A stretch of 33,090 nt of DNA. It comes from Hallella seregens ATCC 51272 (GTDB lineage: Bacteria; Bacteroidota; Bacteroidia; Bacteroidales; Bacteroidaceae). Position numbers and translations under genes: made by a program. The notes beneath the pieces are model-generated. The model worked only from the letters and a program-made list of their open reading frames with translations. It made no database searches and had not been told where the DNA came from. The stretch is from NCBI RefSeq assembly GCF_000518545.1, contig NZ_JADU01000030.1, positions 1 to 33,090 on the forward strand, in the 5' to 3' direction. The first letter of the stretch is position 1, and every line of letters starts with the position of its first letter. Shown one piece after another: positions 15,442 to 25,500 of the stretch.

Positions 15442-15653
15442 ATGGATTAGATTATGGAAATAGACAATTTTATAGACGAGACCAAGGCGGAGCAGCTTAC
15501 CAAATTGATGGCTGAAACCTTGGTAAATGCAGAAGGGATAGATCTGTGCGGAAAGCTTTGAAGACAGGTCAAGATTTCAAACTCTATTACGTGGATAACG
15601 AATCTGCCAATGGGCCAGTTGGAAACCAAACAGGATGGGTGGTAGAACCTTAA
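15442..15653 (+). pseudogene. Small phage-like protein with TAG at codon 3 and a frameshift
   Basis: From the ATG at 15442 the frame reads Met-Asp, TAG (15448-15450), Ile, then Met (15454) and 34 further residues to a TGA at 15559. A second frame continues the same style of sequence (LKTGQDFKLYYVDNESANG) to TAA at 15651. One missing base near 15,535-15,548 would join them into about 70 residues. I do not recognise the family. It lies 12 nt after the suppressor tRNA and may be co-transcribed. Like the HNH gene it would need TAG to be read as sense unless translation starts at 15454. Confidence 0.5.
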
Positions 15654-15730
15654 TTCGAAATTTATCTTTTGTTGGTTATTTTGCCTTTAGAAATATTGCA
15701 AACTAATAACCAGTTTCTGTAATACATACA

Positions 15731-15780
15731 GATAAATCGTGGAAATCTACCAAATTTCAATAGATTTCCACGACTTATCG
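15731..15780. terminator. Long near-perfect palindrome between convergent units
   Basis: A 13-bp perfect stem (TCGTGGAAATCTA with TAGATTTCCACGA) is extended past a single mismatch by GATAA/TTATC, with an 11-nt loop. It lies between the phage-like plus-strand genes and the convergent DUF3990 operon. A bidirectional terminator is the simplest reading. The length and symmetry would also suit a recombination or protein-binding site at the edge of the remnant. Confidence 0.6.
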
Positions 15781-15791
15781 ATACATTATCT

Positions 15792-16013
15792 TTAGATTCT
15801 CGATTTTATCAAATCGCATTTTACATGCTTATACAACATATTCTCATTCTCAACCATAATATCATACGAAAGAGTATTGGGAGATTCAAATGTACCATAA
15901 GCATCTACAATAAAGACAATGCCTTCCTTCAACGTATCACCCCACTGGAATGTGACCCAATCACCAACCTTGAATAGTTCATGTGGGAACGTATTGCCAT
16001 TCTTGATTGCCAT
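15792..16013 (-). CDS. Small beta-barrel-like protein of the DUF3990 operon
   Basis: A 73-residue protein whose pattern (KVGDWVTFQW, EGIVFIVDAYGTFE, LSYDIMVE) suggests a small SH3-like barrel. I recognise no named family. It is the last gene of the operon, 36 nt after the second DUF3791-like gene, so it probably acts with that toxin-like system. Confidence 0.55.
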   Translation of the reverse strand: MAIKNGNTFPHELFKVGDWVTFQWGDTLKEGIVFIVDAYGTFESPNTLSYDIMVENENMLYKHVKCDLIKSRI

Positions 16014-16049
16014 ATTCTTTGAATTTCAAATTACTTTCTTCAATTACCA

Positions 16050-16271
16050 TTATTTTACCACCCCAGTTTCCATCTCATTCTCCAAATAAGAGAAAACATA
16101 TACTGCGCCTTCGTAATACAAGCCACAGGCAGGATTACACAGGCGCTTGTAGGTTTCTGAAGAATACAACTCATCCAGAGCTTTCTTCATATCCCATCCA
16201 TACTTTTGCATCAGCATCTCAACCAATTCTGTAGAGAGGCATTCTATCTGAAACTGAATATCTTCATTCAT
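16050..16271 (-). CDS. DUF3791-like small protein
   Basis: A 73-residue protein (from the Met at 16271; another Met is two codons earlier at 16277). It is all-helical by pattern, with FQIECLSTELVEMLMQKYGWDMKKALDELYSS. Length, pattern and position next to DUF3990 match DUF3791 proteins, which flank DUF3990 genes in many bacteria. It may be the antitoxin or an adaptor of the DUF3990 protein. The start overlaps or abuts the DUF3990 stop at 16274. Confidence 0.6.
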   Translation of the reverse strand: MNEDIQFQIECLSTELVEMLMQKYGWDMKKALDELYSSETYKRLCNPACGLYYEGAVYVFSYLENEMETGVVK

Positions 16272-16273
16272 AA

Positions 16274-16759
16274 TCAAATCTTCTTTAAGTAACTAACAGC
16301 TTTTTCTGTTCCAAAGAAATACTGAACAGCAGGCTTTTTGAAACGCAGTTCTTCAATCATTCTGTCAATACTGATATAGCCCTGGATAAAGCGACGCATT
16401 TGGAGACCCACCGTATCGTCTGCAATCGGACCAATAACTATATCGTAAGGATGAGCAGGCGTAGAAGTCATATTCCTTCTATTCATCAAAATGAATTCTG
16501 CCCATTCTTCAGAATAATCTTCAAAGACTTTTACGGATAAAACCGTAGAATCTTCCATAAGCAAGCTGTCATCAAACAAGTAAGCATTAACTACCGGTGT
16601 TCCCTCCTGCAGTCTTTGAGCAGTACGAACTGCCATTTCCATTGCTTGCAATTCATTTGGATTCAGATAAAATCCACATCCAAAATCCTTGCCTTTTCGT
16701 GAAAGACATAAATCTATTTTATCTATCACGACATTGCTACCATGATATAATTTTAGCAT
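16274..16759 (-). CDS. DUF3990 protein, ADP-ribosyltransferase-like toxin candidate
   Basis: A 161-residue protein. It opens with LYHGSNVVIDKIDLCLSR and DFGCGFYL, the conserved DUF3990 blocks in which an H-G and a D-F-G-x-G-F-Y pattern recall ADP-ribosyltransferase folds. A Q-A-M-E-M-A block follows. I chose the Met at 16759 because the family starts there; the longer frame reaches 16786. It overlaps the upstream DUF3791 gene by 7 nt. The DUF3791-DUF3990 pairing is widespread and is suspected to be a toxin-antitoxin system; the activity is not established for this protein. Confidence 0.8.
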   Translation of the reverse strand: MLKLYHGSNVVIDKIDLCLSRKGKDFGCGFYLNPNELQAMEMAVRTAQRLQEGTPVVNAYLFDDSLLMEDSTVLSVKVFEDYSEEWAEFILMNRRNMTSTPAHPYDIVIGPIADDTVGLQMRRFIQGYISIDRMIEELRFKKPAVQYFFGTEKAVSYLKKI

Positions 16760-16977
16760 CCTAATCGTCCTCCATTCTTTTGACATAATATGGCAATATC
16801 CTCCACTGCATCCTCTATAGAAAGAGTATGCTCAGCCGCATAGCAAGCAACAAGGAAGTCTATTCCTTTAAATCTACGCAAATAGGCGTACGAATCTGCC
16901 AATGAAAGCTTAAAACGATTCGCAAAAGCACCAACGCAGCAGTTCACGTATTCAATTATATTATGAGTCAAATCCAT
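16753..16977 (-). CDS. DUF3791 protein
   Basis: A 74-residue helical protein with IEYVNCCVGAFANRFKLS, then a YAYLRRFKGIDFLVACYAAEHTLS stretch and the terminal acidic VEDIAILCQ. This follows the DUF3791 pattern of an aromatic helix, LxxxYxxLHT-like segment and a terminal I-x-D-I block. It is the first gene of the four-gene operon and overlaps the DUF3990 gene, which suggests a coupled partner, possibly the antitoxin. No clear TAnnTTTG box lies upstream. Confidence 0.75.
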   Translation of the reverse strand: MDLTHNIIEYVNCCVGAFANRFKLSLADSYAYLRRFKGIDFLVACYAAEHTLSIEDAVEDIAILCQKNGGRLGC

Positions 16978-17168
16978 ATTCTCCGCTTTTAAAATTTTTA
17001 ATTGTAAATATAATGAAATATTTCGAAATCACCAACTTTTTCCGGCATTTTCTTTTATAAAAAGAAAAAATGTCACATCAGAATACCGATAAGTGTTAGA
17101 ATCGAGGCTATTTCACATAGAACTTAGTTAAACATTGACACATATTCTAGTCTTTCGATATATTTTTG

Positions 17169-17176
17169 TATCTTTG
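17169..17176 (+). promoter_or_regulatory. -7 box (TATCTTTG) of the deleted ATPase gene
   Basis: A full match to TAnnTTTG lies 36 nt before the ATG at 17213. No TTTG at the right distance is obvious, but the match and position suggest the original promoter is still in place. Confidence 0.5.
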
Positions 17177-17212
17177 CATACAATAAGCTGCACTCGGCAA
17201 AATATAGCAGAA

Positions 17213-17315
17213 ATGGCAAGTTACCGTGGGACTGATCACCTCCTATGGACTTGCGCCGGGCGGCTATTCTGATGACATTCAATGCCAGCTGACGATGGCA
17301 GATTTATTCAGATAA
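17213..17315 (+). pseudogene. AAA-ATPase gene with its middle deleted
   Basis: The first codons (ATG GCA AGT TAC CGT) match the usual MASYR start of Bacteroidales ATP-binding proteins (AAA_6/PD-(D/E)XK type). Only a few bases later another frame reads VGLITSYGLAPGGYSDDI and ends TMADLFR, TAA, which is the typical C-terminus of the same family. The roughly 1.5 kb in between is gone. The promoter, start and end remain. The family identity is inferred from the two short ends. Confidence 0.55.
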
Positions 17316-17802
17316 AAGCCAACCTCTCAAAAATGATAAAAAAACACGTTTTAGCACGAAAATGCAGATTTTGAGTGTTTGCAAAGGTTAAATATGTTAA
17401 ATCTTCAACCCCTAAAATGGGTGTTTGTAAAGATATATGACATACAAAATGAATGAAATCAAGTGAAACCAAGTGAAAATACGAAAATCGTAAGTAGCTG
17501 ATAATCAACATCCTTTTCATTCAGAAGAAAAGCGGCTCACAAATAGCACGTTAGTACTTAACCTATTGAGAATCAAAGACATTCATTATTGTATTGGAAA
17601 GTGAAAGGCGTAAAAAAGGGCTTAAAAAGATACTTGAAAAAAGTAGGAAAGTAGGACTAAAAAGCACTGAATATCAGATAATTAAACCGATAAAAAATCT
17701 TACAATTCAACCCGGCTTTCCTATGGCTCAAACCTATATTAAACAACTGATATTCAGTTGGTTACGTATGGTGCATCGGCAAGTAGAACCTTATAAATAA
17801 AA
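17316..17802. other. No clear gene; AT-rich spacer with a low-quality ORF
   Basis: One 68-residue plus-strand frame lies here (17594-17800), rich in Lys and directly followed by a terminator hairpin. It has no family I recognise and may be the tail of a lost gene. The rest shows no coding character. Confidence 0.35.
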
Positions 17803-17830
17803 GAGGATGTGCCTCATTTGACACATCCTC
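17803..17830. terminator. Hairpin terminator at the end of the giant-protein operon
   Basis: The perfect 9-bp stem GAGGATGTG with CACATCCTC has a 10-nt loop. It lies 10 nt beyond the stop of the 54-residue gene on the minus strand and has A/T-rich flanks on both sides. Confidence 0.65.
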
Positions 17831-17839
17831 ATGATTTGT

Positions 17840-18004
17840 TTATTCCTCATCCCAGGGATTATATTTATATTTGTATTCGTAATATTTACTCTGGATAGAG
17901 GGATTCTTATTGTCATCATCCTCTGGGATGGTACTGCCAGCGAGAATTTCGCACATCGTGATTTCTCTTACTTCTATTTGAGGTGAGATGTATATTCGTT
18001 TCAT
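17840..18004 (-). CDS. Small hypothetical protein at the end of the giant-protein operon
   Basis: A 54-residue gene too short for many gene finders. It opens with KRIYISPQIEVREI, has LAGSTIPEDDD in the middle and a Tyr/Lys-rich C-terminus. Small proteins with such an opening follow surface-protein genes in many Bacteroidales; their role is unknown. The ATG overlaps the TGA of the 516-residue gene (ATGA at 18001-18004), so the two are translationally coupled, and a terminator follows. Reality of the gene is supported by this overlap. Confidence 0.65.
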   Translation of the reverse strand: MKRIYISPQIEVREITMCEILAGSTIPEDDDNKNPSIQSKYYEYKYKYNPWDEE

Positions 18005-19551
18005 CTTACTATTATTTTTTTATGATTAATGATACGTAGGCCTCTCTCGGAACCTGTAAGCCTCCGGCCATTGAGGTCGTAGGCTACACCAGAGAGGTCG
18101 GAATTAGATGCAAATACAGATGGATGGCTAATGGCAGTTGCCTTATCGCTATCTATTATGAAATAGGATGCGCCGCTATGTCCAGCCTTTGGAGAAGCAT
18201 AGGCACGAAATGGCAGAGCGTCGCTGCTGTTGCGCACAAACGCCTCACCCGCCACTAAATTGCTGGCTGGGATAGGCTTGCTATTGAGCACATACACCTG
18301 GTCACTAGCTTTCACCTTGCTCATAGTAGGCACAAGATTATAGGTTGTGGTAGCCTCGGCAGACATCTCATCGGGGGTAGCCATCACATAGACGTTGGTA
18401 GCGGTAAACGCTACATCACCTGTAATATTGTAAGCCTCCTTGTAGTTGGTGCTGTTTGGCATGGAGATGATATAAGCCTTGTTTGGCAGTATCTCTTTGG
18501 CCTGAGTGAATGATGTGCCGTCGGGACAGCGAAGCCAGAATGGACGATAGCCATCAGGATTAGTATCCTCGTACATATCATGCTCAATCTCGGCACTGCC
18601 AAAAGGGGCCAGCTTGCCTTTGGTGGCGGTGAACTCTGATGGGCGGAAAGGCAGAGTGATGGTTTCCCATCCTGCCGATCGCTGTTCAATAGTAGGCAGA
18701 GAGAATGAACGGCTATAGTAGGCTTTCACCGCCTTAAATGTGTGAAGAGCATAGAATGGCGCGCCATCTGTGATAACCACTCGCTGAGCCTTGGTGCCTA
18801 TCACCACATTGGATAGAGGATCTGCTGTAGTGGTCTCTGGCAGATAGAGCAGAACATTAGGGTTTACACCCTCGAGAAATTCGCTCACCGCCATGCCATC
18901 GGGCAACACATTGGCCTCTACAGATCCTACATTGGGGAACGCTGACAGCCAACCTCCAAAAGGAGCGTCGCCCACGAGACGAGCCTCGGCAAGATTTATG
19001 CTACGAATCTCATCGGTTGTACCGTCGGAGCCTGTAGAAGAGTCTTTCAGACGAGTGAAGTCGCTTGCAGTCCAGTCACCTACGAGAGGCAGATGCTGCT
19101 TATCTGCGAGTGAACCCTTAGCAGAATACATTCCACCATTATTCACATCTACAGCCTTAAGACCGAATAGATTCATCTGCCAAGGTATGTCCCACCCGAC
19201 CATGTCATTTGATATATAAGTGTAGGTGTAGCGCAACTGGCGCTCAGTGCCATCCTCCAGCAGAACTCTGAAATCCATTACTTCATCATCCTCACCATGA
19301 ATAGTGAGATAGATGATGTTGTCCCTAACATTGGGTGTCTGCACCCCGCGCAGTTTGTCGTGGCAGAAAGCCCCCAGCTTCACATTGCCCGTGAGAAGTT
19401 TTAAACCATCACGCAGTTCAATAATCAGATTGGCCGATGTGAAATACTGACGGATGAAAGGCTCATCATAAGTCCAATCGGATGCAACGGCATTGCTGCC
19501 GATGCACCCGATAAGGAGTGAAAATATAACAATTGATTTCTTAAAAGTCAT
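18001..19551 (-). CDS. Secreted hypothetical protein, 516 residues
   Basis: It has a signal peptide (residues 1 to about 24, ending near AVAS). The body is beta-rich and has no enzyme motif I recognise. The last 35 residues (VAYDLNGRRLTGSERGLRI) follow the pattern of Bacteroidales C-terminal tails of the form VYDLNGRRV-x-GLYI, so surface delivery is likely. It begins 17 nt after the giant gene and ends overlapping the 54-residue gene. By its genetic position it probably assists or decorates the giant surface protein. Confidence 0.65.
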   Translation of the reverse strand: MTFKKSIVIFSLLIGCIGSNAVASDWTYDEPFIRQYFTSANLIIELRDGLKLLTGNVKLGAFCHDKLRGVQTPNVRDNIIYLTIHGEDDEVMDFRVLLEDGTERQLRYTYTYISNDMVGWDIPWQMNLFGLKAVDVNNGGMYSAKGSLADKQHLPLVGDWTASDFTRLKDSSTGSDGTTDEIRSINLAEARLVGDAPFGGWLSAFPNVGSVEANVLPDGMAVSEFLEGVNPNVLLYLPETTTADPLSNVVIGTKAQRVVITDGAPFYALHTFKAVKAYYSRSFSLPTIEQRSAGWETITLPFRPSEFTATKGKLAPFGSAEIEHDMYEDTNPDGYRPFWLRCPDGTSFTQAKEILPNKAYIISMPNSTNYKEAYNITGDVAFTATNVYVMATPDEMSAEATTTYNLVPTMSKVKASDQVYVLNSKPIPASNLVAGEAFVRNSSDALPFRAYASPKAGHSGASYFIIDSDKATAISHPSVFASNSDLSGVAYDLNGRRLTGSERGLRIINHKKIIVR

Positions 19552-19567
19552 ATTTAGAGAGAACTAT

Positions 19568-22500
19568 CTACTTTACTATTTTCTTAACCTGACGGCCTTT
19601 GTCAGTGTTGATGACGAAGATGTAAATGCCATGCTTCATCGCATTGAGAACAGACGTGCCATCGGATTGTTCGATATGACGATACAGAGTACCTGTTGTA
19701 TCGTAAACATCAATACTGCGGAAACCGGCAGTGATGACATTTTCGATACTTGTAGTCATAAGATCGATCGTGAATGGCTGGGCGTAAGTGCCCATCATTC
19801 TGTCGCGATTATAAGTGAAAACATGAGGCAGAGTGTAAACTCGATCGGTAGCAGTCTCGCGGATCTTGACTGTCATTACCTCAGCCTCATCACCACCGCT
19901 AACAGTGAGATAAGCCATACCATCGGTATCTGTGAATTCGTCACTGCGACAGTTGCCTTCGTTGCTGAATACAGCTATCTCATGGTCTGCAGCTGGCATA
20001 TCGCCATTCATCACCTTAGCAATCATAGTCATGTTGTATGGATATTCCGTATAAGAATTGTTGAGCCATACGCCTGCCTCATGCTGCTTTTTAGGAGCAC
20101 GATGAGCTCTCTGGGCAGATGATGTCTTGGGATAATTGAAGCTGAAGCCCTGAGTGCCTGCATTGAAGTAAGCATAACCCTCGGTAGGAGTCATATACTT
20201 GAGTGAGCCCTGCCAGTCAGTGCCTGTGTAGACAGCAAACTTGTTCTGGCTCTTGATGATATCCATATCGTTGGCTGCTATGCCTGCAAGTGCTTCATTG
20301 ACGCTCATTGTAGTCTGTGGGATGTAAGATATCCAGTTCCATCCGATATTCATTGGTATCTGTACTGCCGTGGGATCGAGAATACCACCTACCACATTCT
20401 GCTCACAAGCCTCACGAACACTGATTAGGTAAGTATGCTTGTAATCGATATTGGTGAGATTACCAGAAAACTCGCCATTCTCGTTGGCATGCGCGAAGTA
20501 GTTGTCGTACTTGATATTGGCTATCTGCTTGCCTACTGTATGGAATACATCGGCAAGGGCAGTAGACTGCATCTTTACATTGACTGACTTCCAGTTCCAA
20601 CCCTTGTTGAGGGTGAGGGTACGTTCTATATAGTCGAGCGCGTTGAGAGCCACAGGAGAGGTGAACGAACCAGCCAGCGTGTTGGGCTTGTAGCTCACTG
20701 CAGGGTTCTCACTGATTACCGGATATACACGACCCGTGCTGGCATCGTAAGCCTTGAATGTTACCTCTTTAGCCTCAACATCGCCATAGATGGTCATGAG
20801 CAGGAAGTAAGAGTCGTACTTAGACAGATACTCTGGCTTAGCCACACCTACACATATTGTATCATTGACGAATGCAGCTACAATATCATTCTCGTCGTTG
20901 CTTGGAGTGCCCTGGATGCTGAGGTTGCTTATAAGGTTCATGGATTGCTCATAATCTACAGGATTTACCGCCCAGGATGGCTGTTCGCCGGTAACGTTGA
21001 GAGATATTGTGAGAGGAGTGTAGATATCATTGTTGCCCTTGAGGTATACAGTAGCTTCATACTTGCCGATAGCTATAGATTCCTGAGTAGAGAACTTAAG
21101 AGTCTTGCTGGACTGAGGCGTGAGCTGCCCGTATTCTGCATCTACCTTGAGCCAAGATGGGAGAGAAACGAGAGTCCAGTTTTCAGTATTGCTACCGCTG
21201 TTGGTAAATGCTACTGTGAAACCAGTGTTGTCGCCTTCTTTCTGTGTAAGAGCCACTACATCCTCTGTCCATACCAGCGTGTTCTGATGGATGAATGCAC
21301 TCCATGTGATAGGTGAACTCAGGTTGCCATTGATATCATGTACGTTCTTCACTGTGATGTGAACAGTAGTTCCCTCGAGCTTGTCAGCATCCTCATCCAG
21401 AGATATTACTATCTTATTGTCAGAAGCCACGAAGCTGTAAGCCAGATTCTGCTCCTGGGTTACTGTCTTCAGAGCCGGTGTCTCATCAGTAAACTTGACT
21501 GAAGAGTTGCAGGTCATATCCTGAGCCTTCATCACACTCATATCCTTGAGCGAACCTTTTACCTCTTTCTGGCCATTGCCCAGGTTTACGGATACTTCCT
21601 CGAATGGATAGTAAGCCTTAAGACCTTCGGCATTCGCAGATACCATAGTGCGCATGCGCTCCTTGATAAGATTAGAAGAGAGAGTTGCATTCCAGAAGCG
21701 AACCTCATCAATACTGCCCTTGAAGAAATCGCGATATGCCCATTCGCCGGTAGTGTCGAGATAACGGGTACCAGCGATAATTGCTGCATCGGCTGCAAAT
21801 GCAGCTACCTTCTTGGCAGGCATCGACTTGAGCAATGCGCCATCTACATATACTGAAGCATATCCGGCACGCTGTACGTTGAGAGCGAAGTGGTGCCAGT
21901 TGTTGTCTAGATAGCTGTTCTTGCCCAGTGCTGTGGTTTCGTCCTTGGAGGTGAGCTGCAGAGCACCTGCCTCTGTGAAGCTTACGCGCAGTGCATTTTC
22001 GTTAAGGCTGAAGAGAGTAGCATTGTCACTCTGCTTTTCGCCACGGAACCAGAGTTCTACTGCATAGTCGTCGGCATCCATTGCAGGACATTTAGAGATA
22101 TTCATCTTGAGATAGCTGTTGCCATCCATCTGGGCTGACTTATTGATGTTGTTGAGATACCAAGCCTCGTTAGAGAGTGACATGTTGCGACTGCGAGCGC
22201 AATCGCTGGCCACGCGGCCCTGACCTTCGTCCATCTTCCAGTAACCCAAGATACCCGTAGTGGCAGGCTTCTTGGTAGCAAACTTATTAGCGAGACCCTC
22301 GTTGATAGTGCGCTCGCCATCCCAGAGCACAAGCTCCTTGATACTGCCATCAGTACCACCACCTACGCTCAGACGGCCGTTGCCTGAATAAGCAGCCACC
22401 TTCTCGGCAGTAAACAGATTGGCAGTGGTAGCGTCATAAGCTACAGTAGCATACAGCAGATTCTCATTGTCGCCTGCCTGATAGCTCAGAGTGAGATAAG

Positions 22501-25500
22501 CCCACTGATTCAGAGGCATCACCTTGGTTGATGTGTACTTGTTGGCACCGATGCTCACCACAAGATGCCCCTTGGCATCCATAGCTACACCAAACTTGTT
22601 GTCGGCATTGCCATGCTGCAGGATGCTACCACCCAGTTTGTTGAGCTTGAGCCACATATCGGCAGCGAAACTCTTGCCGGACAGATTAATATCAGTCTCG
22701 GTAGAGGCAGTCTTGCCATTGCCCTCCATCTTGAGAGCTGTGTCGAAGATAATGTCGCTACCATTCAGAGCTGCAGTTACATCAAAGTTGGCCTCCTTGG
22801 TGAGTTCTGAACTCAATACGTTCTCATTGAATGTAAGTGAGAGTTCGCTTCCGGGATTGAAGAGGCCGTCGCTTGGCATTGGGGTGCCCAGAGGCTTGGG
22901 CCTACTCATATCCTTTATCACGGTAAGCGTCTCGCTCTCATTGGTTACCAATTCACTGCCATAGCTGGCTGCAGTAATTGCACGGAAGAAGTACTTCTGG
23001 TCAGGATATACAGCAGCGTTGGCCATAGAGAATGTCACATTGACGACACCACCCTCCGGCAGCACCTCACTGTCGTTGTCCTTATCCTTGGCATCTATTA
23101 CATAGCGCTTGGCTCTACGCCAGTTAGCGTCGCTTTCGCCCTTATACTGCAGTTCGATATACTTCAGATTCTTGAATGTGGCATCGAAATCACGAATCTT
23201 CAGAGCCAAATCTGTTCCGGTGGATGTGTTCATCAGATTCATATCGCTCTTAAGTGTGATAGCACTACTGCTCGGAACGAAGTGAGCAGAAATCCATACG
23301 GTATCTGCTATTACATCGTGCACGCCGGTAGGATCGCTCTGACACTGGCTGGCCAGTACCACTGCTATACTGTCGTAATCATAAACATCAGTATTAGTCT
23401 GAGTGAGATAGAGGTTCATCTTCACGTTCTCTCCGGCAGGAACAAGAATGGTACGGCCATTGCCGATGTTACCGGTAGGAAGTGCAAATCCGGCACTGTT
23501 CTTATTGGTCTTGTCCACAATGATTAGATTGAAGTAGAGATTCTCCTTTGTCTCCGACGTGTTGCTGAGCACGAGGGGGAACGTAGCCCTTGAGCCTGAC
23601 GCTACATCCGTAGCCACAGGCTGACTGCAACTGATATGCGGCTGTTCTATCTGCATCGTGGCAGCACTGATCTCGGTACCGGGCTCATAGTACTTGGTAA
23701 CGGTCTGGCCCTCGTAAGGACAGCTGGTCTGACCGCCACGCGTGCGGAAGATAGGACCGAATCCGTCGGGCGCGTTGAAGATGTCCACGGAGAGGGCATC
23801 GTCGTCGCCACTCTCGGCCAGCACATATCCCATCGTTATACTGTTCTGTTTCGTGTCGCCCGTGGTGCTTGCACTCTCCAGGGAAGTCTCCAGGGTCGTC
23901 TCGCTCTCCAAGCCAATGTCGCACACCTTGGCCTCGACGTGTATGGTAGCGGTGGCTGCCATGGTGAAGCTGTTGGTGTAGCTGCGGGTCTTGGTGATGG
24001 TGTTGGTAACGGAGGATTCCACGCCGGAGCCTGCCGAGAAGCTCTGGTTGAGCTTCAGATAATCAGCAGAGTTTTGGATGGCGTCCACCTTGGCTTTCTC
24101 ATTGTTGGCCAGGATCTGTCTCCAGTTCTTGATCTGCTGGTTGTAGAAGTGCACCTTGTCCACATAGTACTCACCGGGCTTGGCACTGGCGGTCTTGGGA
24201 TAAACCACCTTGTAGCTGGGGCCCTCGGTGTGGTTGAAGGGCACTGCTTGCGCTCCCCATACGTCCTTATCGTCATTGCCCGTGCCGAAACGCTCATCCT
24301 CCCGGCTCAGCAGGGTGATGTACTTCACCTCCTTGGTGTTGTTGGCAAAGTTAGGATAATCACTCTCGGTCACAGTGGTAAGCAGGGCGTTGCGCACATT
24401 CTCCAAGTTGGGAATCAGGGTGTTCTCGATGTAGTTCTGCTCGTAAGCGAAGTCGGTGGTGAACTGTTGGCCCGTGGTGATGCCATCTCCGTTGTTGATG
24501 GCAAATTGGCCATTCTTCTTCTCCACGAACACCTTGCGGCAGTTGCCAAAGAGGATGTTGGTGGAGGAACCGATGAACACGTCGCCCGCTGCGCCCACGA
24601 AATCCGGGGCGCCACTCGTGCTGATGCGCTTCGTGGCGGAGGTCGTTACCTCCGTGGTGTTGCTGTTTGTGCGATCGTAGCTTACGTTCATGCCAAAGCT
24701 TGTGGAGAAAGTGTTCTCCGTGGAGCTTACCACGGCGAAGCCAATGCCGGAGACGGTCTTGAGCACCAAGCCCGCGGAGGCGGTGATGGTCTCGTCGGCG
24801 CCAGTGTGGCCTTTTACTTCGGTCGTCTCGGTATGCGTGGTGCTTTGACCCGTTTCCCAATAAGAATAGGAGCCGGTACCGGCGGGGTCGCGCAGAATCA
24901 TGGCCACTTTGTCCGGGCCTTCGGTCACGAAGTTGTTGCCAGAGGGCAGTGCGCCCAGGACGATGCCCGTCAGCTTGTTATTGTCTGGGCCTGCCCACTG
25001 GTAGGTGCGGCCATCCACGTCGTACGTGGCCGTGATGTCGCGCGTGTAGGGTGCGATGATGTTGGGCAAGCCTGCCGACCATCGGTATTCAGCCTGGCCC
25101 AAGGAGTCGAGCTTGACAACGTCCTGTGGCGTCTCGCCCAGGTCGCCTACCTTATAGTCCACGCCACCGGATGTGAAATCCTCGATGGCCACCTGCTGGC
25201 CCGTGCCCATTTGATTGGCGAACTTGACGGAAACGTCCTTCAGGGGCACTTCGTCATACACCCAATGCCCTTGGCCACCATCCTTGTTGACATATCGCTC
25301 GAAACCTTTTAATTTGAAGGTGTACTGCGAGAGTTGCTTGAAGATGGGCTTGCCAAAGAGATAGTTGACGCTTGCATTGTCTGCGGTGAAGAGGTTGATT
25401 TCCTCCACAACGCCATTGCCATCGTCGTACTTGTACTTGCTTTCGCCAAAGGCGCCATGGGTGTTGCGCTTGTCGCTTACCTCCAGTGTGGGCGCAATGC

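Larger units (their letters stand above)
10838..15780. mobile_element. Phage-like remnant with TAG-recoded genes
   Basis: This AT-rich block lies between the transposon end and the DUF3990 operon. It holds an integrase C-terminus, several short genes, a helicase/nuclease/lipoprotein operon, an HNH endonuclease and a CTA-anticodon tRNA. When TAG is read as an amino acid, every gene in the block still ends in TAA or TGA. The content recalls crAss-like and other gut phages that use genetic code 15. No structural phage genes are present, so it is a fragment. Limits are approximate. Confidence 0.6.

Noticed and set aside
17594..17800. 68-residue plus-strand frame ending at a terminator
   Set aside because: Lys-rich, no family and no promoter or start context; kept only as a note in the spacer entry.
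23636..25312. 558-residue plus-strand open frame
   Set aside because: It lies fully antisense to the giant gene in its GC-rich part, is a low-complexity Gly/Val/Ala/His-rich translation, and shows no domain. It is a shadow of codon usage on the other strand.
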